Below are positions 1 through 9,443 of a stretch of DNA of 64,000 bases, piece after piece (within the stretch, counting starts at the first letter, position 1; every line of letters starts with the position of its first letter). The stretch is taken from contig JANVAS020000231.1 in NCBI GenBank assembly GCA_027563935.2, forward strand, positions 15,022,001 through 15,086,000. The letters are read 5' to 3'. The stretch comes from Costus lasius (Eukaryota > Streptophyta > Magnoliopsida > Zingiberales > Costaceae). The position numbers and the translations under genes are program-made. A model generated the notes under the pieces. It was not told the DNA's origin and did no database searches. It saw nothing but the letters and a program-made list of their open reading frames with translations.

Positions 1-1385
1 ATCCTCCTCTATCCTTCAAGCGTGGCCGCACTCACACAAGGTGTCGAGAGGAATATGGGCGAGAGGGAAAAATCGTAGAGGCGAAAATAGAGCATCCTCT
101 ATTTGGACTAGAGCGCTCTCCAAGTGGAGATCATGGTTACTAAAAATAGTAACCACTCATCGCCCCAACGTTCACACCAAGTGAACATGTCGTCAACTCC
201 TCTCCCCTTGAACCATGCGCTCATTTAGTGAGCCGGTTCATTTTGGTTCAATTTAAGAACCAATCAAGCCAAGCAACTAGCCCAAATCATAATTAAACCA
301 TAAGGCTTTTGATCTGACCGTTGATCTCTTAATGCTCCTGATCTGACCGATCTAGCATCCATTCTCTCGATCGAAGCTTACCGATCTCAAGCCCTAATCA
401 ATCAAACATGATCAGACCAGATCTCACTTACAATCAGAGATTAAATCCCTTTAAACTGAACCCAAACAATTCAGTCCACACGATCTGACTTAAGTAAGCC
501 ATATCATCAAATTGTGCGACCCTAAGGGTTTCCTTTAAATGTCGGTAACGATAACTCACGTCATCACGATCAGTGAGGGGTATCTAGCAACACATCACTG
601 TCTCCCGATATAAAGAAAAGAGTCTTCCAAGACTACACCCAAAAACAGCACAAGTGTGAATCAACTTCACTAGGCATACATGTGTCCTTTGCCACTGGAT
701 GTTCTTATTGGACAAGCGTGTCAAGCTTGTAACTCCAATATGACGAGCATGATTAGAACAGATGAACACTGTCACCTGGGTATGGCCATACTCTTTTCTC
801 AATCATCTCATCCAGGGGGCCCCTTTAGAACATCACACTCCTTAAACAAGGAGACGGCAATCCTATGTCTATCACTAGTGCCCTAACCTGACTCAAGCTC
901 ACCATCCAAGATAGTCTATAATCATTATGTTTCAAATGATATTGAACTACCTCAAAACAATGACAATCATCATTTAGAAAACACAAGTGATCTCAAGTCA
1001 AAGGAAATATGCCACTTGTTGCACTCAAGGATTATTCACATTGTGACAAACAATTGAATAACCTAGTAGGGTCTGTCCAGTACATCCAATGTACCCATGA
1101 GTCTACATCTTATTCCATGCTCGAAGCATCCTATAAGATTAGAACACATATTAGTCTCAATCATATCAAGGCTGTCTCATGTTCACCAAGATATCTCGAC
1201 TAAGGACATATAGCATGTCAGCCCAGCTGAACAGCTTTGAGACATTATTCAGAAGAACATATATTGCAGCAGACAATGTAGACAACTGAATAATAACCAT
1301 GCCTTTATAAACATAACAGTTTATTACATGATACAGATACATTCCCATAGGCCTCAAACATTAGCCTTAAGGGCATACCCCAACA
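1..1385 (-). repeat. E1 3' LTR, truncated by the window edge
   Basis: On the minus strand this LTR starts with TGTTGGGGTATGCCC at 1385 and matches the copia A LTRs of E3, E4 and E7. Those are 1684-1701 bp, so about 300 bp lie off the left edge. Small ORFs here are non-coding shadows repeated in every family A LTR. Confidence 0.95.
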
Positions 1386-1394
1386 ATCTCCCAC
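1386..1394 (-). promoter_or_regulatory. E1 polypurine tract
   Basis: The minus-strand sequence GTGGGAGAT lies directly beside the 3' LTR. The same tract sits next to the 3' LTR in all copia A and B elements here. It is the expected primer site for plus-strand DNA synthesis. Confidence 0.85.
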
Positions 1395-1405
1395 TTGCAC
1401 TTAAT

Positions 1406-3775
1406 CTAATGGTTGAGAAATCTCAAACCCATATTATTACAGTGCTTCTCATGCTTCTGCTGCGCCAGAGGCTTGGTAAGCGGGTCTGCCAGATTGTCAT
1501 CTGTATGAACCTTGCAGACTTTGATCTCGCCACGATCTATGATCTCCCTGATCAAATGAAACCGTCTCTGTATGTGCTTGGACTTCTGGTGCGACCGTGG
1601 TTCCTTTGCTTGTGCGATTGCTCCAGTGTTATCACAGAAGATAACCAAAGGATCTGCACTGGAAGGAACGACACCAAGTTCTCTCACGAACTTACGAATC
1701 CACACTGCCTCCTTGGATGCTTCCGAGGCTGCAACATACTCGGCTTCTGTTGTGGAATCAGCAACAGTTGACTGTTTGAAACTCTTCCACACCACTGCTC
1801 CTCCATTCAAGCTAAAAACATAGCCTGATTGCGATCGGAAATCATCCTGGTCCGACTGGAACGAAGCGTCAGTATATCCTTCAATACTGAGTTCTTCCTG
1901 ACCACCATATATCAAGAACATATCTTTGGTCCTCCGCAGATATTTTAAAATGTTCTTGACTGCAATCCAGTGCGCCATACCTGGATTACTTTGGAAACGA
2001 CTGGTTACGCTTAACCCGTAAGCGACGTCTGGGCGAGTACACAACATCGCATACATAATGGATCCAATAGCCGAAGCATAAGGCGTATTGTCCATTTCAT
2101 CTTTCTCAGTCTGTGTTTGTGGACACTGACTCTTTGAAAGATTCAGACCATGTCTGACTGGAAGATATCCTCGTTTAGAATTCTCTAAATGAAATCTCTC
2201 CAGGACCTTATCGATGTAAGTACTCTGGCACAGCCCGAGAAGCCTCTTAGATCTATCCCTGTAGATCTTCACACCTAACACATAGGCTGCTTCTCCTAAA
2301 TCTTTCATCTGGAAACATTTCCTCAGCCATGCCTTCACAGCATGCATTTCAGGAATGTCATTTCCAATGATCAAGATGTCATCGACGTAGAGGACTAGAA
2401 AAGTAATCACGCTCCCACTAAACCTCTTATATACACACGGGTCATCCTCGTTCTTGATGAAACCAAATTCAGTAACTGATTCATCAAAACGAATATTCCA
2501 GCTTCTTGATGCTTGCTTAAGTCCATAAATGGACTTCTTTAACTTGCATATCTTATGACGATCTGCTGGATTAGTGAAACCTTCTGGTTGTGTCATGTAC
2601 ACATCCTCATCCAGATTTCCATTCAGGAAAGCTGTTTTCACATCCATCTGCTAGATCTCATAATCATAGTATGCAGCTATCGCGAAAAGAATCCGAATAG
2701 ACTTAAACATGGCTACAGGTGAGAAAGTTTCATCATAATCTATCCCGTAGATTTGTTTGAAACCTTTCGCAACTAGCCTGCCTTTATAGGTAACTACGTT
2801 ACCATCCATGTCAATCTTCTTCTTGAAGATCCATTTACAGCCTATAGGGATAACTCCCGGAGGCGGATCAACCAAATCCCAAACTTGGTTATCTGACATG
2901 GAGTCCATCTCGGCGCGCATAGCTTCAAGCCATCTCGCTGACTCCGGCCCACTGACCGCATCCGCATAAGTGAGGGGTTCATCATTATCAATGATGTAGA
3001 CTCCGTCATAACGCTCAGGTTGTCGACGGATCCTTCCCGATCTTCGCGGTTCCCGTGATATCTGAGCCTCAGGTTGTTCAATAACCTGTTCTACCGGCTC
3101 AGGCTCATCCAACTGTGCTTGACTACTTTGTCCTTCCTCTGGATTCTCATCCAGCTTTATTTCTCTCCCACTGGCCTCTTGCAGAAGAAACTCCTTCTCA
3201 AGAAATATGGCCGTCCGAGCAACAAAAACCTTGTTCTCTTTGGGATCGTAGAAATAATAACCCTTAGTTTCCTTAGGGTAACCGACAAAGATACATTTGT
3301 CAGATTTGCTCTCTAGTTTCCCAGAGGCGAGCTTTTTGACATAAGCCTCGCAGCCCCAGATCCTGATAAATGTCAAGCTTGGCTGTTTCCCATACCATAA
3401 CTCATATGGCGTCTTTGAAACTGCCTTGGATGGCACTCGGTTTAGTATCTTTGCAGCTGTTTCCAGCGCAAAACCCCAAAAGGAGTATGGAAGAGTAGCC
3501 TGACTCATCATAGAACGAACCATATCAAGTAACGTTCTTTTTCTCCTCTCGGACACACCATTCCATTGCGGTGTTCCTGGCGGAGTGAGCTGTGAGATGA
3601 TCCCACACTCCTTCAGATAGTTAGTAAACGCATGACTTAGGTATTCACCACCTCGATCTGAGCGAAGTGCCTTGATATTTCGGCCTAGCTGATTCTGTAC
3701 TTCATTTTTGAACTCTTTGAACTTGTCAAAAGATTCACTTTTATGTGTCATTAAAAAGACATACCCATACCTACT
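1406..3775 (-). pseudogene. gag-pol: E1 pol remnant: integrase, RT and RNase H
   Basis: This is the C-terminal part of a copia polyprotein. In coding order it shows the integrase catalytic core (LRSDRGGEY then NGVSERR), the linker RRSGRIRRQPERY, RT with the YVDD active site, and RNase H (GYTDASF, TTEAEYVAASEA), ending LRFLNH. The frame is open apart from one in-frame TAG at 2648-2650, where sister copies encode Trp before QMDVKTAF. At the upstream end the reading breaks off at 3775-3778, where the E2 remnant begins. Compared with E7, 231 bp of coding sequence (integrase zinc finger to the first catalytic region) are missing between this segment and the next one at 6230. Confidence 0.93.
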
Positions 3776-4115
3776 GAAGCTGAGTATGTGGTTGCTTCTG
3801 AGGCAGCAAATGAAGCCGTTTGGATCAGGAAGTTCTTTTCTGAACTTCAGGTGGTTCCAAGTGCAATGGATTCCATTGAGCTCTACTATGACAACAATGG
3901 GAACTGCACATACTGAGAAACCACGGTCTCATCAAAGGTCCAAACACATACTCAAGAGATTTCGCCTGATCAAAGAGATCATTGATCGAGGTGATGTCAA
4001 GATTAGCAGAATTGACACAGAGAGCAATCTAGCAGACCCACTGACCAAGGCTTTGGCGCAGCAGAAGCATGATGGTCGTACTAGAGATATGGGGTTGAGG
4101 TTGCTCAACCTCTAG
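3776..4115 (+). pseudogene. E2 RNase H C-terminal fragment, frameshifted
   Basis: The fragment starts in the TEAEYVVASEAANEAVWIRK part of the copia RNase H domain. It reads in one frame to about 3904, where YYDNNG runs into NCTY and a stop. The remainder (KPRSHQRSKHILKRF, then NLADPLTKALAQQKH, LRLLNL) continues in another frame to the stop at 4113-4115. The cause looks like one extra G in AATGGGAACTGC. E5 carries the same frameshift at the same codon, so it predates both insertions. Confidence 0.9.
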
Positions 4116-4127
4116 GTCTTAGTGCAA

Positions 4128-4136
4128 GTGGGAGAT
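4128..4136 (+). promoter_or_regulatory. E2 polypurine tract
   Basis: GTGGGAGAT directly precedes the LTR start TGTTGGTGTATATGCCC, as in the family A elements. Confidence 0.8.
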
Positions 4137-6229
4137 TGTTGGTGTATATGCCCTAGGACCTAGTTTTGGTCCATCTTTGTACTACTTGACTCTGATATTA
4201 ATATATATCTTTCTGGCATTGTTGTTATCATTGTTTGTCTACACCTGCGATTGTGTACTTACATGATAATGTCCCTGGAGACAGATTGGATCTGTGCTCG
4301 AACTATAGTCCCCAGTCGATGTACCTGAGTGGATATGGGACAACTCTGGTACTTGTGAGACTGGTATGTGGGCTGGTTAGGCACGTGGTGCTAACGCAGA
4401 CACATGGGTATATCATTGGAGGATATACTGGATAGACCCGCTGTGAGGCTATGACTTGGTGTCATAAGTTATCCTCACAAGTGACAGGAGATGCATTGAT
4501 CCCTTGACTTGAGGTCATTGACCATTCTATATGGTTAGGGACTTTCTTTGATGCAACCTAACACCTTGCCGTAGTTGGGAGGTCATAACGGTTGTCATTG
4601 AGCATGTCACGACCCATATGAGAAGGTCAATGGACAGACATAGGATTTGCCCCTTCCTTAGGGAAGTGTGATATCCATGGAGCTCCCTTATGGTTCTATG
4701 ACTGAGAGTGTATGGCCATACCCAGGTGAGAACCTATTTTAGTCATAGCCATGTGATTGGATGAAAACAAGTGGTGACACACTTGTCCAATCGGATATCA
4801 GTACGGCAAAGAGACTGTAATGCATCTGTACCTAGTTGCGATGATGGGGATGTCGATGTCGATATCCATTCCAATAACCTGGGTAGCAGCGATGCACTGC
4901 TAGGTGCCACTCACTGCTTGTGATGACCTTTGGTCTGCACTGCCAGCGTTAGAGGAACCTACAGGGTCGCACACCTTGATACTCGAGTTTTCATATTGAT
5001 CGGGTAGCCTTTAGATCGAGTTATTGGATAACTCTGATCTATTTGGGAGATTTCATCAGCGCCAATGGGCCTGATGAGATGGAAGAAACTTATTAGGGCC
5101 AACTTCCGTTTTTGGCATATCGATCAAATTAACCATGGTTAGCCTCATTTAACCATGGGTTAAATTGGATTGGATCCAATAGCTTGGTTAACATGCATAA
5201 TGGACTTTGGGCTTGGCCCATTGCTTAGTTGGGCTTGCTAATAAGTTGTATTGAAGGGCTAAGAGGCTTGAAGGGTATAACGGGGATGAATTAATGGGAT
5301 AGGCGCATATGGAATTCTAGTTGGACTAGAATTTGCGCCTATGCCTTGTTTGGTATCTCCTAGGTGATTAAATCAAATTGGATTTGATTAAATCACACAA
5401 GATAATTGATTGGATTGTGTTTGACAATTGTGGGCTGATCATTAACATAATTAGAGTCCTAATTGGATTAGGACTTGCGCCCAAGCCACATTAGGCAATC
5501 CATCATATTGCCTTGACTAGGTCTAGGCGCATGGATGGGATTAATGCCTCATATGGCATGATATGGGCGCATATGGCTGATGCTTGCTTTGGCAAGTCTT
5601 AGGCGCATATGGGAGTGGAGATTTAATCAATATATTTGATTGGATAATCTCCTAGAATCATGCCCTAATTGTCAACACTTGCCATTCTTCCCTAACCGCC
5701 TCTTGCTCCTATAAATAAGCCCTTGCCGCCCCCTCTCTTGATGATGCAAATTCCTTGGAGGCGTGAAGCACTAGAGGGCGACGGCTTGGAGAGCTTAGAG
5801 CTCTTCTTCTTCCATCAAGGGCGCAAGCATGCTTCTTCTCTTCCTTTCCTTGGCGCAAAGGAACAAGAAGGCTTGCGGCGTTGTCTTCTCCTTCCATCTC
5901 CTTGGCGCATCACATCTTGGTGGTGGCGCAAGTTGCTTGGAGGATTCTCCTAAGGCATGGATCTTCTTCCCGAGGCTAGCACCGGGCGAGGAAGAAGAAA
6001 ACTTGAGGAATCCGTGTGTGCGAGACTGCAGAGGGCGAACACTTGGGCGCCTTCATCGACATCGGCTTCCAATTGCTTAAAGGTACTTACTATCACATCG
6101 TGTCGACCCCCTCGCAAGAGATCTTCACTGGGTTTTTGGGACTAGCCTGTTTCGGGGACATTCTTCTGCTGCGTAAAATGTATGTCCATGGCTCTGAAAT
6201 TTGTAAAATGTCCCCGGGGTTTCCCAACA
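4137..6229 (+). repeat. E2 3' LTR (copia family B, 2093 bp)
   Basis: The LTR starts TGTTGGTGTATATGCCC and ends GGGGTTTCCCAACA. It shares both ends and long internal stretches with the E5 LTRs (about 1981 and 1987 bp) but differs in the middle, so it belongs to another branch of family B. Short ORFs near 5709-6291 are shadows. Confidence 0.93.
5709..5717 (+). promoter_or_regulatory. TATA box of the E2 LTR promoter
   Basis: CTATAAATA followed by a GC-rich leader is a strong plant TATA box. It lies about 520 bp from the LTR end, where a U3/R boundary is plausible. No start site was tested. Confidence 0.55.
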
Positions 6230-7465
6230 AATATGGCCTAAACGATTATGCCATAGCAAGGTGCTGTCATCAGCATACTTGGCTTTCTTAATATCAATCT
6301 GTTGTATTGAACATTCCATGTCCAACATGAATAACCCATTGTTAATTGACCCAGTAGCATAAACAATATTATCAAAAGAAATGTAACACTTTGAAATCTT
6401 GCATTCAAAGGAAAACCCTTTCCTGACAAGAGCAGGAATAGAGATAATATTCTTAGTTATGCTTGGTACAAAATAACAATTGTCTAGTTCTAATACAAGA
6501 CCAGATGGTAAAGAGATGTGATAAACTCCTACAGCAACAGCAGCAACCCGTGCCCCGTTTCCTACTCGTAGGTCCACCTCATGCTGTCCCACCTGTCTTA
6601 TTCTCTTGAGTTCCTGTACATTTGAACAAATGTGAACTCCACATGCAGTGTCTAACACCCATGAAATAGAAGAAGAAACCATGACTTCAGTCACGAAAAT
6701 ACCTGAGCCAGAAGCGAAAGAGTTGCTTCCCTTCTTATCTCCTTGGAGCACTTTACAGTCCTTTTTCCAGTGACCCAGCTGGCCACAATGGAAACATCTG
6801 TATTCCTTCGACCGCTTTACTTTTTGTTTCAGAGCATTGTTGTAGCTCTTGACAGGGGCTTTGCCCTTCTTCCCCTTCTTCTTGTTCCTAGAAGGAACCA
6901 TGAGGACAGAGGATGAAGGCGTTCCTTTCTCACGTGATTGAGTCTGCTCAGTTGTCAAGAGGCTAGCATAAGGCAAGCGACGTCAATGCAGGATGATATC
7001 TACAACAAGCTCCTGATTAATGGTGTGTCCCAGTTTCTCTAGAGCCTCCTTGTACCCAATCATCTTGAGCACGTGAGCTCCAACTGGACTCCCTTCAGTC
7101 AGTTTGCTCTGAAAGAAAAGTTTAGTCAAATTATAGCGTTCAGTCCTTGCCTGTGCTGCATATAGCATCTTGAGGTTTGCTATAATTTCTATAGCAGATA
7201 AATCGTCATGCTGACGTTGCAGCTATGGCGTCATAGACGCTAGCATAAGGCAAGCGACGTCAATGCTATCATTGACATGCTTTTCATAAGCTTCCCGAAC
7301 CGCCCTTGCGGCGTTCGCAGCGGGTTGAGGCGGTATAGCCGTCTCGAGGACATACAGTTTCCTCTCAGCCTTAAGAACAATCTTAAGGTGTCCATACCAG
7401 TCTGAGAAGTTTGGCCCAGCAAACTTCTCCCTTTCCAGTAGGGATCGCACATTGAAGGCTGTGGT
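6230..7465 (-). pseudogene. gag-pol: E1 gag, protease and integrase N-terminus (broken)
   Basis: In coding order (high to low coordinates) this shows gag (SLLEREKFAGPNFSDW), the rest of gag, one CCHC zinc knuckle (CFHCGQLGHWKKDC), a protease motif VLDTACGVHIC, and the pre-integrase region ending LLWHNRLGHI at the E2 junction. The gag ATG seen in E4 and E7 is replaced by ACA. There is an in-frame TAG at 7223-7225. Around 6962-6989 roughly 100 bp of gag are replaced by a 28-bp copy of gag sequence from 7239-7266, which also introduces a TGA at 6983-6985. Confidence 0.92.
6962..6989. repeat. 28-bp filler copy of 7239-7266
   Basis: These 28 bases, beginning GCTAGCATAAGGC, are identical to 7239-7266 in the same orientation. 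At 7239 the sequence is in its native gag position. At 6962 it replaces other gag sequence present in E3, E4 and E7. This is the mark of templated end joining. Confidence 0.9.
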
Positions 7466-7470
7466 GTTCG

Positions 7471-7740
7471 TGTTGGGGTATGCCCTTAAGGCTAATGTTT
7501 GAGGCCTTGGGATTATATCAGTATCATGTATAAACTCTATGTTTATAAAGGCAATGGTTGTTATTCAGGTTGTTACATTATCTGCTGCAATGTGTATACT
7601 TCTGAATAATGTCTTAATGATGTTCAGCTAGGCTGACATGCAGTATAGTCCTTAGTCGAGATATCTTGGTGAACATGAGACAACCTTGATATGATTGAGA
7701 CTAATATGTGTTCTAATCTTATAGGATGCTTCGAGCATGG
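7471..7740 (+). repeat. E3 5' LTR, segment 1
   Basis: The LTR begins TGTTGGGGTATGCCC right after the GTTCG target copy. It is interrupted by E4 after CATGG (7736-7740) and resumes at 16852. Confidence 0.95.
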
Positions 7741-9429
7741 TGTTGGGGTATGCCCTTAAGACTAATGTTTGAGGTCTTGGGATTGTAACAGTATCATGTA
7801 ATAAACTGTTATGTTTATAAAGGCATGGTTCTTATTCAGTAAGCTACATTGTCTGCTGCAATATATGTTCTTCTGAATAATGTCTCAAAGCTGTTCAGCT
7901 AGGCTGACATGCAGTTATGTCCTTAGTCGAGATATCTTGGTGAACATGAGACAGCCTTGATATGGTTAAGACTAATATGTGTTCTAATCTTATAGGATGC
8001 TTCGAGCATGGAATAAGATGTAGACTCATGGGTACATTGGATGTACTGGACAGACCCTACTTGGATATTCAATTGCTTGTCACAATGTGAATAATCCTTG
8101 AATGCGACAAGTGGCACATTTCCTCTGACTTGAGATCACTTGTGTTTTCTAAATGATGATTGTCATTATTTTGAGATAGTTCAATATCATTTGAAATATA
8201 ATGATTATAGACTATCTTGGATGGTGAGCTTGAGTCAGGTTAGGGCACTAGTGATAGACATAGGATTGCCGTCTCCTTAATTGGAGTGTGATGTTCTAAA
8301 GGGGCCCCCTGGATGAGATGATTGAGAAAGTGTATGGCCATACCCAGATGACTATGTTCATCTGATCTAATCATGCTCATCATATTGGAGTTACAAGCTT
8401 GACTTGCTTGTCCAATAAGAACATCCAGTGGTAAAGGAAATTTGTATGCTTTGTGAATTGATTCACACTTGTGCTGTTTTTGGGTGTAGTCTTGGAAGAC
8501 TCTTTCCTTTATATCGGGAGACAGTGATGTGTTGCTAGATACCCCTCACTGATCGTGATAACGTAAGTTATCGTTACCGACATTTAAAGGAAACCCTTAG
8601 GGTCGCATAATTTGATGATATGGCTTTCTTAAGTCAGATCGTGTGGACTGAATTATTCGGGTTCAGTTTAAAGGGATTTAATATCTGATTGTAAGTGAGA
8701 TCTGGTCTGATCATGTTTGATTTATTAGGGCTTGAGATCGGTAAGCTTCGATTGAGAGAATGAATGCTAGATCAGTCAGATCAGGAGCATTGAGAGATTG
8801 ACGGTCAGATCAAGAGCCTTAGGGTTTATTTTGATCTGGACTTATTTCTTGGTTTATTTGGTTAGTGGACCAAATCGGTTTGAACCAGCTCATGGATGAG
8901 CGCATGGTTCAAAGGTGATGTGGCATTTGCGATTGGGGTAAACCCAAGATCGCATGTGGAGAAGTGGGATGCTATTTTTGGATAGCACTTCTCAAACGTG
9001 GCCATGATCTCACGTCGCCCCTCTCTTGCCTCTTCACGCCTTTGACGCCTCCTTGGGTTGTGTTCGAGTGGCATTCTGGGGTAGAGGAAGTCTAAGGCGA
9101 CAAGAGAGAAAAACGCCAAGAAGAAAAACTCTCCTTTCCCTTTGCATTCGATCAAGATGCTTTGGACGATCCTTGCTAGCACAAGGGACGACAAGAAGAA
9201 GCACATCTTCATCTTGTGTGTGACGATTTGGAGGAGATCTTCGTTGTTCTCTTACTTCCAAGGTGCCATCTTGAAATGGCCATGGTATGAATCGAATCAC
9301 CTCTTTACAATCGGTTTTGTTAAGTTGATCATATAATGCATGCTCATTGATCCTATGAAACCCTTTATCCGCTGCACCCTTTCTTGTTTGCGCCACCATA
9401 GGGTTTTCGCCCCCTTTGGGGAACCATCA
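7741..9429 (+). repeat. E4 5' LTR (1689 bp)
   Basis: It starts TGTTGGGGTATGCCC and ends GGGGAACCATCA, with equal length to the 3' copy. Two TATA-like sites are visible: TATAAAG at 7816-7822 and TTTATATC at 8508-8515. A palindrome GATAAC-GTAA-GTTATC lies at 8557-8572. ORFs around 8862-9399 recur in the other LTR and have no coding support. Confidence 0.96.
8508..8515 (+). promoter_or_regulatory. Candidate TATA element in the copia A LTR
   Basis: TTTATATC sits about 770 bp into the LTR, in a stretch conserved in all family A copies. A better consensus match (TATAAAG, 7816-7822) lies only about 75 bp from the LTR start, which would give an unusually short U3. Sequence alone does not decide between them. 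Confidence 0.3.
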
Positions 9430-9431
9430 AT

Positions 9432-9443
9432 TGGTATCAGAGC
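9432..9443 (+). promoter_or_regulatory. E4 primer binding site (initiator Met tRNA)
   Basis: TGGTATCAGAGC lies two bases after the 5' LTR. It is the plant initiator-Met-tRNA primer site where minus-strand DNA synthesis starts. Confidence 0.93.

Larger units (their letters stand above)
3776..6229 (+). mobile_element. E2: 5'-truncated Ty1/copia family B remnant
   Basis: This remnant holds only the end of RNase H, the polypurine tract and one complete 3' LTR. The left end is not an LTR end: E1 sequence passes into the middle of RNase H through a shared GAA at 3776-3778. The right end is a proper LTR terminus (CCCAACA at 6229). A full element probably inserted into E1, then a deletion removed its 5' LTR, most of its interior and 231 bp of E1. 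No target duplication can be tested because one flank is lost. Confidence 0.9.
1..7470 (-). mobile_element. E1: outermost Ty1/copia element (family A), left part
   Basis: This minus-strand copia retrotransposon forms the frame of the window. Reading right to left after removing insertions, the order is leader (63834-64000 and beyond), gag, protease, integrase, RT, RNase H, polypurine tract and 3' LTR. It is cut by the E2 remnant at 3776-6229 and by E3, which lies between two copies of GTTCG (7466-7470 and 63829-63833). Its 5' LTR is outside the window, probably about 1.6 kb past the right edge if its leader is as long as that of E7. It has lost its gag start codon and carries nonsense codons and deletions, so it is dead. 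Confidence 0.95.

Noticed and set aside
8862..9399. ORFs of 116 and 121 codons in the copia A LTR, repeated at 16279-16816
   Set aside because: They lie wholly within LTRs, overlap each other on the same strand in different frames, and match no known family. Their conservation is only that of the LTR.
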